From contig PMBQ01000262.1 of assembly GCA_003152955.1 (NCBI GenBank), positions 1-5,912 on the forward strand: DNA of 5,912 nt, read 5' to 3'. A model generated the notes under the pieces. It saw only the letters and a program-made list of their open reading frames with translations. It was not told the DNA's origin and searched no databases. The DNA is from Candidatus Bathyarchaeota archaeon. Its GTDB lineage: Archaea > Thermoproteota > Bathyarchaeia > 40CM-2-53-6 > FEN-987. Below are positions 1 through 4,961 of this stretch, in pieces (position 1 is the first letter of the stretch; every line of letters begins with the position of its first letter). The position numbers and the translations under genes were made by a program.

Positions 1-115
1 CACACAAAAACACACGCCGAGCTTTAGTGTTTGACCTTGATCAGAACGTTGATTGCAGTCTAGTGAAGTCAAGCGGCAGACAACGAATAGCGCCCATCGC
101 CCTTGGCGCAGCATC

Positions 116-135
116 GCGCAAATTGCGAGTTGCGC
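116..135. terminator. Weak hairpin after the minus-strand gene
   Basis: GCGCAA (116-121) and TTGCGC (130-135) form a six-pair inverted repeat with an 8-base loop, about ten bases beyond the stop codon of the minus-strand gene that ends at 145. No T-run follows on either strand, so it is not a canonical intrinsic terminator. The rest of 1-144 shows no gene or other signal. Confidence 0.2.
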
Positions 136-144
136 CGTTCAGGT

Positions 145-825
145 TTAGTGGCTGGCTGCATGCTTCAGTTCCGTAGGGGTACTTTGGCTCCACCGTCCCG
201 TCAGAAACTCGTTTAGTGCCATCCTAAAGCGATCCAGAACCATGCCCCAGGCGGGCGATGAGCGAGATTTTTCGCTATTCATAACCAAAATCGGACGCGA
301 CCTCCCTGGAGCCACGATCCCGTATTTTAGGTCGAGGAAATTGCGAAGCCCTGGTGGAAGAAAAACATTCAATTCCTGCCAAGTGAGAGCCTTGCATTTC
401 GTTCGGAGTCCAAACTCCGGAATTTCTGCACCAGAACATGACAGAGTCATTCGAACCTCCGTGTTGGCCGGCGTCGTGGAGTGACAGAAAACATTCATCA
501 GCAGAGCATCGGAACTTGTGCAGGAGTCCAGCTCTCTCCAACCCTTGTCACTCGGTGGCAGTGATTTTCTGGCCTGAGGGTGGACCTTGTCGAGTCTTCG
601 GCGCCAGGCGTCCGAGGCAAGGATTGCCCGGTAGCTTTCGGTCAGAAAGTTCCCGTGCCGTTTTTCTTCCGGAAAGCGTTCGCAAACGACAACAGGAAGA
701 TCACCGTAGCTCAGCACGTGTCCGAGCCTATTGCGAGACGCATACTTTGCGTTGCGCAGGCAAAGTTCTTGGCGAAGAGACGAAGCGTAGGCACCCATGC
801 GTGCAGATTGAGGCAAAACTGCCAT
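145..825 (-). CDS. PD-(D/E)XK-like family protein, catalytic part apparently lost
   Basis: A 226-residue protein read from the internal ATG at 825. The frame stays open up to 969, but the recognisable family start MAVLPQ begins here and the longer version would cover the start of the divergent gene at 905. Residues 1-141 resemble, from memory, a family of hypothetical proteins frequent in Acidobacteria: HGNFL and SYRAI (58-68), the block WRELDSCTSSDALLMNVFCH (96-115) and PEFGLR (136-141). In family members PEFG is followed by an acidic residue and an EAK-type motif typical of PD-(D/E)XK nucleases. Here residues 142-226 show no such motif in this frame, and I could not find it in the other two minus frames. 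It may be a truncated, recombined or inactive family member. There is no clear ribosome binding site before ATG 825. The reading as coding sequence is fairly sure; the nuclease relation rests on recall. Confidence 0.6.
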   Translation of the reverse strand: MAVLPQSARMGAYASSLRQELCLRNAKYASRNRLGHVLSYGDLPVVVCERFPEEKRHGNFLTESYRAILASDAWRRRLDKVHPQARKSLPPSDKGWRELDSCTSSDALLMNVFCHSTTPANTEVRMTLSCSGAEIPEFGLRTKCKALTWQELNVFLPPGLRNFLDLKYGIVAPGRSRPILVMNSEKSRSSPAWGMVLDRFRMALNEFLTGRWSQSTPTELKHAASH

Positions 826-893
826 GAAACGAGTGTAACGAGTCGGACTGGGAGTTTTCGCAGAAACCCGCCTTGGGTAGAACTGCGACTGAT

Positions 894-897
894 AGGA
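894..897 (+). promoter_or_regulatory. Ribosome binding site of the small basic protein gene
   Basis: AGGA lies 7 bases before ATG 905. It supports that start over the in-frame ATG at 920. Confidence 0.6.
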
Positions 898-904
898 TTG
901 CTTC

Positions 905-1147
905 ATGCCAAAAACACTGATGCAGTCTGTAGTCACCCAACTCCAGAAGGAACGTACACGACTTGACAATGAACTGCACCGCGTAACAGCGGCCCTGACC
1001 GCTTTCGGGAAGGTCTACATGCATGGAAGCAAACCGAAAGCTGCAACTCGCAAAAAGCGGACAATTTCGGCTGCCGGACGAAGGAGAATTGCGGCTGCCC
1101 AGAAAGCTCGTTGGGCAAAGTGGAGAAAGAGCGCGAAGAAGCGTTAG
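905..1147 (+). CDS. Small basic coiled-coil protein with a KARW-type tail
   Basis: An 80-residue protein in two parts. Residues 6-35 form an amphipathic, charged helix (QLQKERTRLDNELHRV) suited to coiled-coil dimerisation. Residues 42-80 are very rich in Lys, Arg and Ala, with the block AAAQKARWAKW at 63-73. Similar short proteins with a helical head and an AAAQxARWAK tail are, as I recall, common in Acidobacteria and annotated as hypothetical. The basic tail suggests nucleic-acid binding, rather like a histone-H1-type tail, but this is inference and no defined DNA-binding domain is visible. The start has a proper ribosome binding site. The gene is divergent from the gene ending at 145 and convergent with the XRE gene, sharing two stop-codon bases with it. 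Confidence 0.75.
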   Translation: MPKTLMQSVVTQLQKERTRLDNELHRVTAALTAFGKVYMHGSKPKAATRKKRTISAAGRRRIAAAQKARWAKWRKSAKKR

Positions 1148-1416
1148 AGCCCCTGCTGCTTGCCTACCAACACGTGACGCTCAACGGATTGCAAGAGACT
1201 GGACGGCTTCATTCCGAAAGCTTCAGCGAAATCAAAAATCGCTGCCAGTGAAGGACTTTTCTCTCCCCTCTCAAGCTGGCCCACGTAATTTCGGTGATAT
1301 CCGGTTTTATGAGCCAGAGCGTCCTGGGAAATCCCTTGCTTTAGGCGAAGGTTTCGCAGTGTGAGGCCGAACGCTTTTCTCGGATGCAGTCGCCTGGGCC
1401 TGCTCTTTTTGAGCAT
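1144..1416 (-). CDS. XRE-family helix-turn-helix transcription regulator
   Basis: A 90-residue Cro/C1-type repressor. The HTH domain spans about residues 16-76: LRNLRLKQGIS, then the scaffold helix QDALAHKTG (31-39), the recognition region YHRNYVGQLERG (40-51), the usual KSPSLAAIFDFAEAFG, and a closing PSSLL. A basic leader (residues 2-14) precedes it and only a short tail follows, so there is no peptidase, sensor or toxin domain. ATG 1416 is the first usable start, because an in-frame stop lies five codons upstream; AGGG directly abuts it, so the ribosome binding site is poor. Its 5' end faces the promoter at 1434-1463, making the downstream cluster and itself the obvious regulatory targets. 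It converges on the small basic gene, with which its stop codon overlaps. Confidence 0.92.
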   Translation of the reverse strand: MLKKSRPRRLHPRKAFGLTLRNLRLKQGISQDALAHKTGYHRNYVGQLERGEKSPSLAAIFDFAEAFGMKPSSLLQSVERHVLVGKQQGL

Positions 1417-1433
1417 CCCTGGACTTTGCTAGG

Positions 1434-1463
1434 TTGACTACAATTGTGCGACCCACCTATAGT
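1434..1463 (+). promoter_or_regulatory. Sigma70-type promoter of the 1493-2358 cluster
   Basis: TTGACT at 1434-1439 and TATAGT at 1458-1463 are separated by 18 bases, each differing from the consensus hexamer at one position. Transcription would start near 1470, leaving a leader of about 23 bases before ATG 1493. It lies in the gap between the XRE gene and the cluster. Confidence 0.65.
1440..1447. promoter_or_regulatory. Palindrome ACAATTGT, candidate XRE operator
   Basis: A perfect 8-bp palindrome lies inside the spacer of the promoter at 1434-1463. A dimeric XRE regulator bound here would block RNA polymerase. The role is inferred from position; there is no second clear copy in the gap, and an 8-bp palindrome can occur by chance. 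Confidence 0.35.
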
Positions 1464-1478
1464 GTGTATCGACTCACC

Positions 1479-1485
1479 AGAGGAG
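1479..1485 (+). promoter_or_regulatory. Strong ribosome binding site before ATG 1493
   Basis: AGAGGAG lies 7 bases before ATG 1493. Together with the promoter it argues that translation really begins at 1493, even though the downstream frame is doubtful. Confidence 0.6.
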
Positions 1486-1492
1486 CTGGACT

Positions 1493-1783
1493 ATGCGGTT
1501 CCTTCTGAACACAGCCTCACTCGTCCTCTTAGCGAGTTTTCTGTCCGAGATGTCTTTAGCCCAGAAGACCATGTCTGCATTCGCTTCCCTCCAGAGGGTA
1601 CGGCGTCCGCGGCCATTGGGGGCAAGGGATGAACATTCTCAAGAAGTTCGCCATTCTGTGGACCATTGTGATGATTATTGCGTCCATTGCAGCCTTGATG
1701 GCCATTCAGATTGTCTGCGTGGTTCGCGCCAAGCGCGGCGTTTTCAGTGTGGACACCTTTTTATGGTTAATAGGAGAACGTAA
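1493..1783 (+). CDS. Short ORF with a signal peptide; downstream frame doubtful
   Basis: As it stands the frame encodes 96 residues. The first 24 look like a signal peptide: MRFLLNTASLVLLASF, then SEMSLAQ with possible cleavage near residue 23. The start is backed by a strong ribosome binding site and promoter. Beyond about residue 46 the same bases code far better in the frame of the membrane protein at 1629: third-position GC there is about 72%, against about 35% in this frame, whose product turns His- and Cys-rich as wrong-frame translations often do. Two outcomes are possible. The gene may have lost its true end by a frameshift near 1590, since the neighbouring frame reads to a stop that overlaps the next start as ATGA at 1629-1632. 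Or the stop at 1781-1783 is real, as it forms a TAATG junction with the next gene. Function unknown, probably a small exported protein. Confidence 0.35.
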   Translation: MRFLLNTASLVLLASFLSEMSLAQKTMSAFASLQRVRRPRPLGARDEHSQEVRHSVDHCDDYCVHCSLDGHSDCLRGSRQARRFQCGHLFMVNRRT

Positions 1784-1949
1784 TGGAATCCCTGCTCTGG
1801 CAATCCCTACTTGTAGCGATCTGCATTGGTGTGATTCCGGCTTTCATAGCACACTCGAAAGGTCGCAGTTTCGTTGCGTGGTGGTTTTACGGGGCGGCAC
1901 TCTTCATTGCCGCCTTGCCCCATTCTCTGATCATCAAGCCGGATGCTAA
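1629..1949 (+). CDS. Small single-pass membrane protein, 3' end uncertain
   Basis: The protein begins MNILKKFAILWTIVMIIASI: a short basic head, one transmembrane helix at about residues 7-31, then a basic cytoplasmic stretch VRAKRG. Third-position GC of about 72% up to about position 1757 marks it as coding. The frame then runs on to 106 residues, overlapping the next gene by 167 bases; that tail has no sensible character and crosses the ribosome binding site and start of the zinc-ribbon gene. A tandem stop TAA TAG at 1768-1773 sits in the next frame just after a run of five T (1758-1762), so a one-base slip there, in evolution or in the sequencing, would give a neat product of about 46 residues. 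The ribosome binding site is weak, with an AGGG touching the ATG. No family recognised. Confidence 0.5.
   Translation: MNILKKFAILWTIVMIIASIAALMAIQIVCVVRAKRGVFSVDTFLWLIGERNGIPALAIPTCSDLHWCDSGFHSTLERSQFRCVVVLRGGTLHCRLAPFSDHQAGC
1772..1776 (+). promoter_or_regulatory. Ribosome binding site of the zinc-ribbon gene
   Basis: AGGAG lies 6 bases before ATG 1783 and fixes that start. Confidence 0.65.
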
Positions 1950-2358
1950 GCAGATTGAACGCGAACAACTCCAGTCCGGAAACAATCGCAAATGTCCATT
2001 TTGTGCAGAAATAATTAAGGTTGAGGCACGAGTCTGCAGGTTTTGCGGGAGGGACCTTCCTGAATATAAGAGCGACGCAGACGCCGCCGTGAGCGGGAAA
2101 CTCGTGGAGCCGTCGGAAAGAACAAGGGAAGCGCAGATAAATTGTGCCACCTGTAAGTTCCCTAATCCTCCAGATGCGATGCTGTGCATCAACTGTGGCA
2201 GCCTCGTGAGGCCTACTGTTCAGCCAGGTGCACAGCGGCACGCTGTTAGGAGTTTCGATACCGTTCAAATTGCCGTGATTCTAGTGGTTATCGTGCTGTT
2301 TGGCGGCCTTGTATGGTTCGCTCTCGTTGAATGGTCGATGCAAGGCGGGGCGAAGTGA
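1783..2358 (+). CDS. Membrane protein with two zinc ribbons
   Basis: A 191-residue protein. The N-terminus has two hydrophobic segments (about 7-23 and 31-52) joined by IPAFIAHSKGRSF (18-30), a motif that recurs in bacterial membrane proteins linked to zinc ribbons. Next comes a zinc ribbon of the UPF0547 type, KCPFCAEIIKVEARVCRFCG, with C71, C74, C85 and C88. After an acidic linker a second ribbon follows, CATCKFPNPPDAMLCINCG, with C121, C124, C135 and C138. A C-terminal transmembrane helix lies at about 162-182. Such ribbons usually bind Zn2+ structurally and mediate protein contacts; the precise role is unknown. It is the last gene of the cluster behind the 1434-1463 promoter and has its own good ribosome binding site. 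A regulatory or sensing role at the membrane is possible but unproven. Confidence 0.85.
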   Translation: MESLLWQSLLVAICIGVIPAFIAHSKGRSFVAWWFYGAALFIAALPHSLIIKPDAKQIEREQLQSGNNRKCPFCAEIIKVEARVCRFCGRDLPEYKSDADAAVSGKLVEPSERTREAQINCATCKFPNPPDAMLCINCGSLVRPTVQPGAQRHAVRSFDTVQIAVILVVIVLFGGLVWFALVEWSMQGGAK

Positions 2359-2535
2359 CGATGCGGCATACTCCAAGAGGGCGGCCAGAAACTACCCTCC
2401 GCCCCATCAAGGTCTGTACCAGAACGGGCGAGGTTTGCAGAGGGCGTTGAATTCGGTGTCAATTTGGTCGAGTTGAGACGCGCTTGCAGACGGATCGCTG
2501 CCAGAATTCAAGACGAAAATGCCATCTCGCCATCA

Positions 2536-2564
2536 TATATGTTCGCCGTTTGTTCGTCTACAAT
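2536..2564 (+). promoter_or_regulatory. Possible kwaAB promoter
   Basis: TACAAT at 2559-2564 matches the -10 consensus at five of six positions and follows an AT-rich patch (ATATAT, 2535-2540) at the -35 distance that does not match TTGACA. It leaves a leader of roughly 100 bases before kwaA. This is the best candidate in the gap, but weak. Confidence 0.25.
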
Positions 2565-2661
2565 AAGAGGAATAGAGCGGCCCGCCCAACTAGGTTTCCG
2601 AAAACAGGAACAAGTGGCACAAATTGTCGAGACGGGGTGCTCTTGCTTGTACGATTATGAC

Positions 2662-2667
2662 AGGAAG
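2662..2667 (+). promoter_or_regulatory. Ribosome binding site of kwaA
   Basis: AGGAAG lies 5 bases before ATG 2673, supporting that start. Confidence 0.6.
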
Positions 2668-2672
2668 CCGAA

Positions 2673-3194
2673 ATGCCTAATCTTCCAACCAGAGTAGTGC
2701 TCTTCCTAAGTTCCTACACACCCCTGTTTCTGATCATGGCCGTGAAATACGGGCGGGCCCACTGCTATTTTGCGCTGGCGATGGTTCTGCTAGGTGGGAT
2801 TTCCGTAGCCTTACTCTTGTTCTACTTGAAACGCTCTTCCGACCTTGCGATTGATCATGTGAAAGTCGAGAAAATCTCGGGTAAAGACACGGAGGCCATG
2901 AGTTACATCTTCACGTACTTGATCCCATTCTTGGACATCAAGATAGACGAGTTGTCCAGCTCACTCGCGCTTCTGTTGCTCTTTTTCGTTGTCGGTGTGC
3001 TCTACGTTAATTCGAACCTTATTTACATCAACCCGACCCTTAATCTGCTGAGGTACCATTTGTTTGAGATCGAACTCGAAAGCGGGAAGACAAGTGCCCT
3101 GCTTTCGAAGCGAGGCTTTGTCGAGCGAGGCACTTCAATCGCTGTCGTTTCACTGGGGGAGCAGATCCTCTTGGAGATACCCGATGCCAGTTGA
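2673..3194 (+). CDS. kwaA: Kiwa anti-phage system membrane protein KwaA
   Basis: A 173-residue integral membrane protein. Hydrophobic segments lie at about 8-25 (VVLFLSSYTPLFLIMAV), 31-52 (FALAMVLLGGISVALLLFYL), a shorter one at 77-88 (SYIFTYLIPFLD), and 97-119 (LLLLFFVVGVLYVNSNLIYI), giving the four-helix plan described for KwaA. The conserved-looking TYLIPF and the INP turn (119-121) are as I recall for the family. A soluble tail of about 45 residues follows. In the published Kiwa system KwaA is the membrane component that works with KwaB to stop phage infection from the membrane. The decisive evidence is its partner: the next gene is a DUF4868 protein starting inside the end of this one, the standard Kiwa arrangement. 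On its own the sequence would only say small multi-pass membrane protein. Confidence 0.8.
   Translation: MPNLPTRVVLFLSSYTPLFLIMAVKYGRAHCYFALAMVLLGGISVALLLFYLKRSSDLAIDHVKVEKISGKDTEAMSYIFTYLIPFLDIKIDELSSSLALLLLFFVVGVLYVNSNLIYINPTLNLLRYHLFEIELESGKTSALLSKRGFVERGTSIAVVSLGEQILLEIPDAS
3173..3176 (+). promoter_or_regulatory. Ribosome binding site of kwaB, inside kwaA
   Basis: GGAG lies 7 bases before ATG 3184 and is embedded in the last codons of kwaA. It chooses this start over the in-frame ATG at 3064, which would add 40 residues of out-of-frame kwaA sequence. Confidence 0.7.
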
Positions 3195-4134
3195 ACAGGC
3201 GCTTAGGCGAATTAGACGAGAGATGGCGGGGCCCCCTCCTGTAAACGTGGTCCTCGGCTCTCGTACAAATCCTAACCAGCAAGACGATCTTCGTAGACTC
3301 ACCATTACAGCGACTCTCCAAGCTAGCTTTCGCGAAATTGCGGGGAACGCTCTCGCTGACCAGCTCAGACTTATCGCCTATGAACCGGGATACAAGCCTG
3401 ACAGCGGCGAGGTTTGCTGGATTGATCTGCAGCAAGCCCCCGAGATCTCAGAAATCGTCCAACGAGTCCTGAATTTTCAGGCGCTTGTCATCTTTGAGGA
3501 GGACGATGATTTCATTGAATCTCTAGTCTATCACGCTCTCTTTGCCCGAGTGGCTGCGCAGAGAGGGGTTGTGTTCTTCCGTAAGACCAGCGAAAAACTG
3601 GTGCTGGGCCGTGGCGCATCGTTCGCAGCAATCTTTAGAAGGGGGCACTTCGATAGGATCGAAGAAACGGTTTTCCTGTTCGACCGCAACATCGACTGCT
3701 GGTCTGATGGACGGTACATGTTCATCAATAGTGTCGGCAACTTCGAGCGCATGTTTCGCTATTTCGAACAACTGCAGACCAGAGCCCAACAGACCGTGGA
3801 CGCAGTTCTGCAGCGGGTTCCCATATCGAACGCTGATGAGTTCCGAGCAGCTTGTACAACACAGGTTCGGTTCATGACTAAGCTCGCAGTGATAAACAGC
3901 AAACCGTACCTGGCACAAATTGGTATGGCCGATATACGTCGCGCGATCGACGAGCATGGGCTACCTGTTGAGGTTGTTCAGGAGAATGGCCAGGAGATGC
4001 TCGTGTTCGACCCTGACCCGAGTCGTCGATGGATTCTGCTGAAATTGCTCGATGATGACTACCTGAATTCTGTGATGACACACCTTAGATACGAAGTAAA
4101 CTCAAAGATTGCCAGCCCCGTACAGACAAACTGA
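3184..4134 (+). CDS. kwaB: Kiwa anti-phage system protein KwaB (DUF4868)
   Basis: A soluble protein of 316 residues, about the usual length for KwaB. Recognisable DUF4868 features are the block LFDRNIDCWSDGRYMFI with NFERMFRYFE (165-195), the RFMTKLAVI segment (229-237), and the C-terminal signature LLKLLDDDYLNSVMT with RYEVNSK (285-308), where KwaB proteins typically read LL.DDYL...LT...YE..SK. There is no signal peptide or membrane helix, so it is cytoplasmic and probably docks on KwaA. In studied systems KwaB is the effector, reported to bind DNA and interfere with phage replication or expression; that is family knowledge, not visible here. The start overlaps kwaA by 11 bases with its own ribosome binding site, implying coupled translation. 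No frameshift or missing segment is seen, so the system looks intact. Confidence 0.87.
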   Translation: MPVEQALRRIRREMAGPPPVNVVLGSRTNPNQQDDLRRLTITATLQASFREIAGNALADQLRLIAYEPGYKPDSGEVCWIDLQQAPEISEIVQRVLNFQALVIFEEDDDFIESLVYHALFARVAAQRGVVFFRKTSEKLVLGRGASFAAIFRRGHFDRIEETVFLFDRNIDCWSDGRYMFINSVGNFERMFRYFEQLQTRAQQTVDAVLQRVPISNADEFRAACTTQVRFMTKLAVINSKPYLAQIGMADIRRAIDEHGLPVEVVQENGQEMLVFDPDPSRRWILLKLLDDDYLNSVMTHLRYEVNSKIASPVQTN

Positions 4135-4250
4135 TTGCCCAACGTGGTGAAATGTTGGAGGCTCCTGACTGACCGTGATTTGGAGTCCGAATGAGGTTTT
4201 TCGGCGGATTGAATACGAAAATGAGTCCGATCTCCGATCTGGAAGCTGCA

Positions 4251-4268
4251 ATCCTGCAAGTGCAGGAT
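4251..4268. repeat. Perfect 8-bp inverted repeat downstream of kwaB
   Basis: ATCCTGCA (4251-4258) and TGCAGGAT (4261-4268) are exact reverse complements two bases apart, able to form a 7-pair hairpin with a 4-base loop. A T-run follows only 20 bases later (4289-4293), so this is not a typical intrinsic terminator, yet it is the only strong hairpin between kwaB (stop at 4134) and the next gene. It may end the kwaAB transcript or be a protein-binding site. The rest of 4135-4250 shows nothing recognisable. Confidence 0.35.
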
Positions 4269-4291
4269 CGACTGTTTGGGTGGAATCGTTT

Positions 4292-4936
4292 TTACCTAGA
4301 CGTGAAGAATAGGATCGGAACCAAGGGGTACTCGATTGACTGGAGAATTTCGTAGACGCCAGCCGACTCGGGCACACGCTTCCGGATTGCTGGTGCTTCA
4401 AAATCCACTTCAACAGACCACCTGACGGGAGTGTCAATCTCAGCCATAAGCCTGTTCCTCGCGCTTGTACTGGCTCGTGCGTGCTCGAGAACTTGCACAA
4501 ATCGTGAGTCGCCAAATACTCTTTTGAACGGCAGCAGAAGTCGCGGGCGCTTGTTCTTGACCTTTTGACCTTTGTTCGGGTTCAAACAAACGCGGCATAT
4601 GCACCCATGTGTGGAGGTCAGGCCCAAAATCTGCGAGGAACAAGTGTACCCGATGGGACTCGATTGACCTGATTCTAGAAGCGGCGTTGCGTGGTGAATC
4701 GAGTCTTCCGTGTCGAGACGCCGCACTGGAATGACAGGCCCGCACATCCTCCTCCAACGAACCGCTGATGACAAGCTCGAAACCAGCGGCCAACCCCAAT
4801 CGGCAAGCCGCTGATCTGGTGCTATTTCTTGCATTCGGTAAGCCGCTGCACCCAGCGAAAAGCATGGGAGCCACGAGTCGTCGCCCACGGCACCCGTGCG
4901 ACGCGATGTGCTTGAAAAGTCCGAACTTGCCAACAT
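4292..4936 (-). pseudogene. Probable decayed ORF, end resembling a GIY-YIG domain start
   Basis: An open frame of 214 codons. The front half (1-90) has no recognisable character. The middle carries a Cys cluster, CICRVC, and a basic stretch NKGQKVKNKRPR. Residues 175-200, ending VPESAGVYEI then LQSIEYP, resemble the opening of a GIY-YIG-type domain, where GVYEI is the first strand. The expected continuation, a Y-x-G-K type second strand, a catalytic Arg and about 60 more residues, is absent: the frame stops soon after, and GK appears only in another frame beyond it. ATG 4936 lies just 25 bases from the divergent start at 4962, on top of that gene's likely promoter, which makes the full length doubtful. 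I read it as a remnant. It could instead be a chance open frame. Confidence 0.35.
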
Positions 4937-4939
4937 AGG
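4912..4939 (+). promoter_or_regulatory. Possible promoter of the PUA-like gene
   Basis: TTGAAA (4912-4917) matches five of six -35 bases; CATAGG (4934-4939), 16 bases on, is a poor -10. It would start transcription shortly before GTG 4962. Confidence 0.3.
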
Positions 4940-4961
4940 GAGTGAGTTCTAAGATTTCGCA

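Larger units (their letters stand above)
2359..2672. other. 314-bp gap without a convincing gene
   Basis: The only ORFs here are a 29-codon frame from ATG 2361 and a 77-codon frame from a TTG at 2464 that overlaps kwaA; neither has a ribosome binding site or a protein-like composition. GGGCGG (2379-2384) and CCGCCC (2399-2404) can pair around a 14-base loop just after the zinc-ribbon gene, but no T-run follows, so termination there is doubtful. The gap should hold the kwaAB promoter. Confidence 0.5.

Noticed and set aside
438..827. Plus-strand ORF of 129 codons
   Set aside because: Lies opposite the 145-825 gene, has no ribosome binding site and an Arg/Cys/Ser-rich wrong-frame composition.
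1023..1364. Plus-strand ORF of 113 codons
   Set aside because: Overlaps the small basic gene and the antisense of the XRE gene, both far better supported.
1807..2268. Minus-strand ORF of 153 codons
   Set aside because: Antisense of the double zinc-ribbon gene; no domain or start signal.
2379..2404. GGGCGG/CCGCCC hairpin as a terminator
   Set aside because: 14-base loop and no following T-run; recorded only as a possible pairing.
2464..2697. Plus-strand ORF of 77 codons with a TTG start
   Set aside because: No ribosome binding site, no recognisable features, and it runs into the start of kwaA.
3064..3183. 40-residue N-terminal extension of KwaB from ATG 3064
   Set aside because: It is out-of-frame kwaA coding sequence; ATG 3184 has a proper ribosome binding site and gives the usual KwaB length.
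3523..3957. Minus-strand ORF of 144 codons
   Set aside because: Antisense shadow of kwaB with a Cys/His-rich product.
4440..4874. Second minus-strand ORF of 144 codons overlapping 4292-4936
   Set aside because: No motif, and it lacks the GVYEI segment seen in the other frame; probably a shadow of a decayed region.
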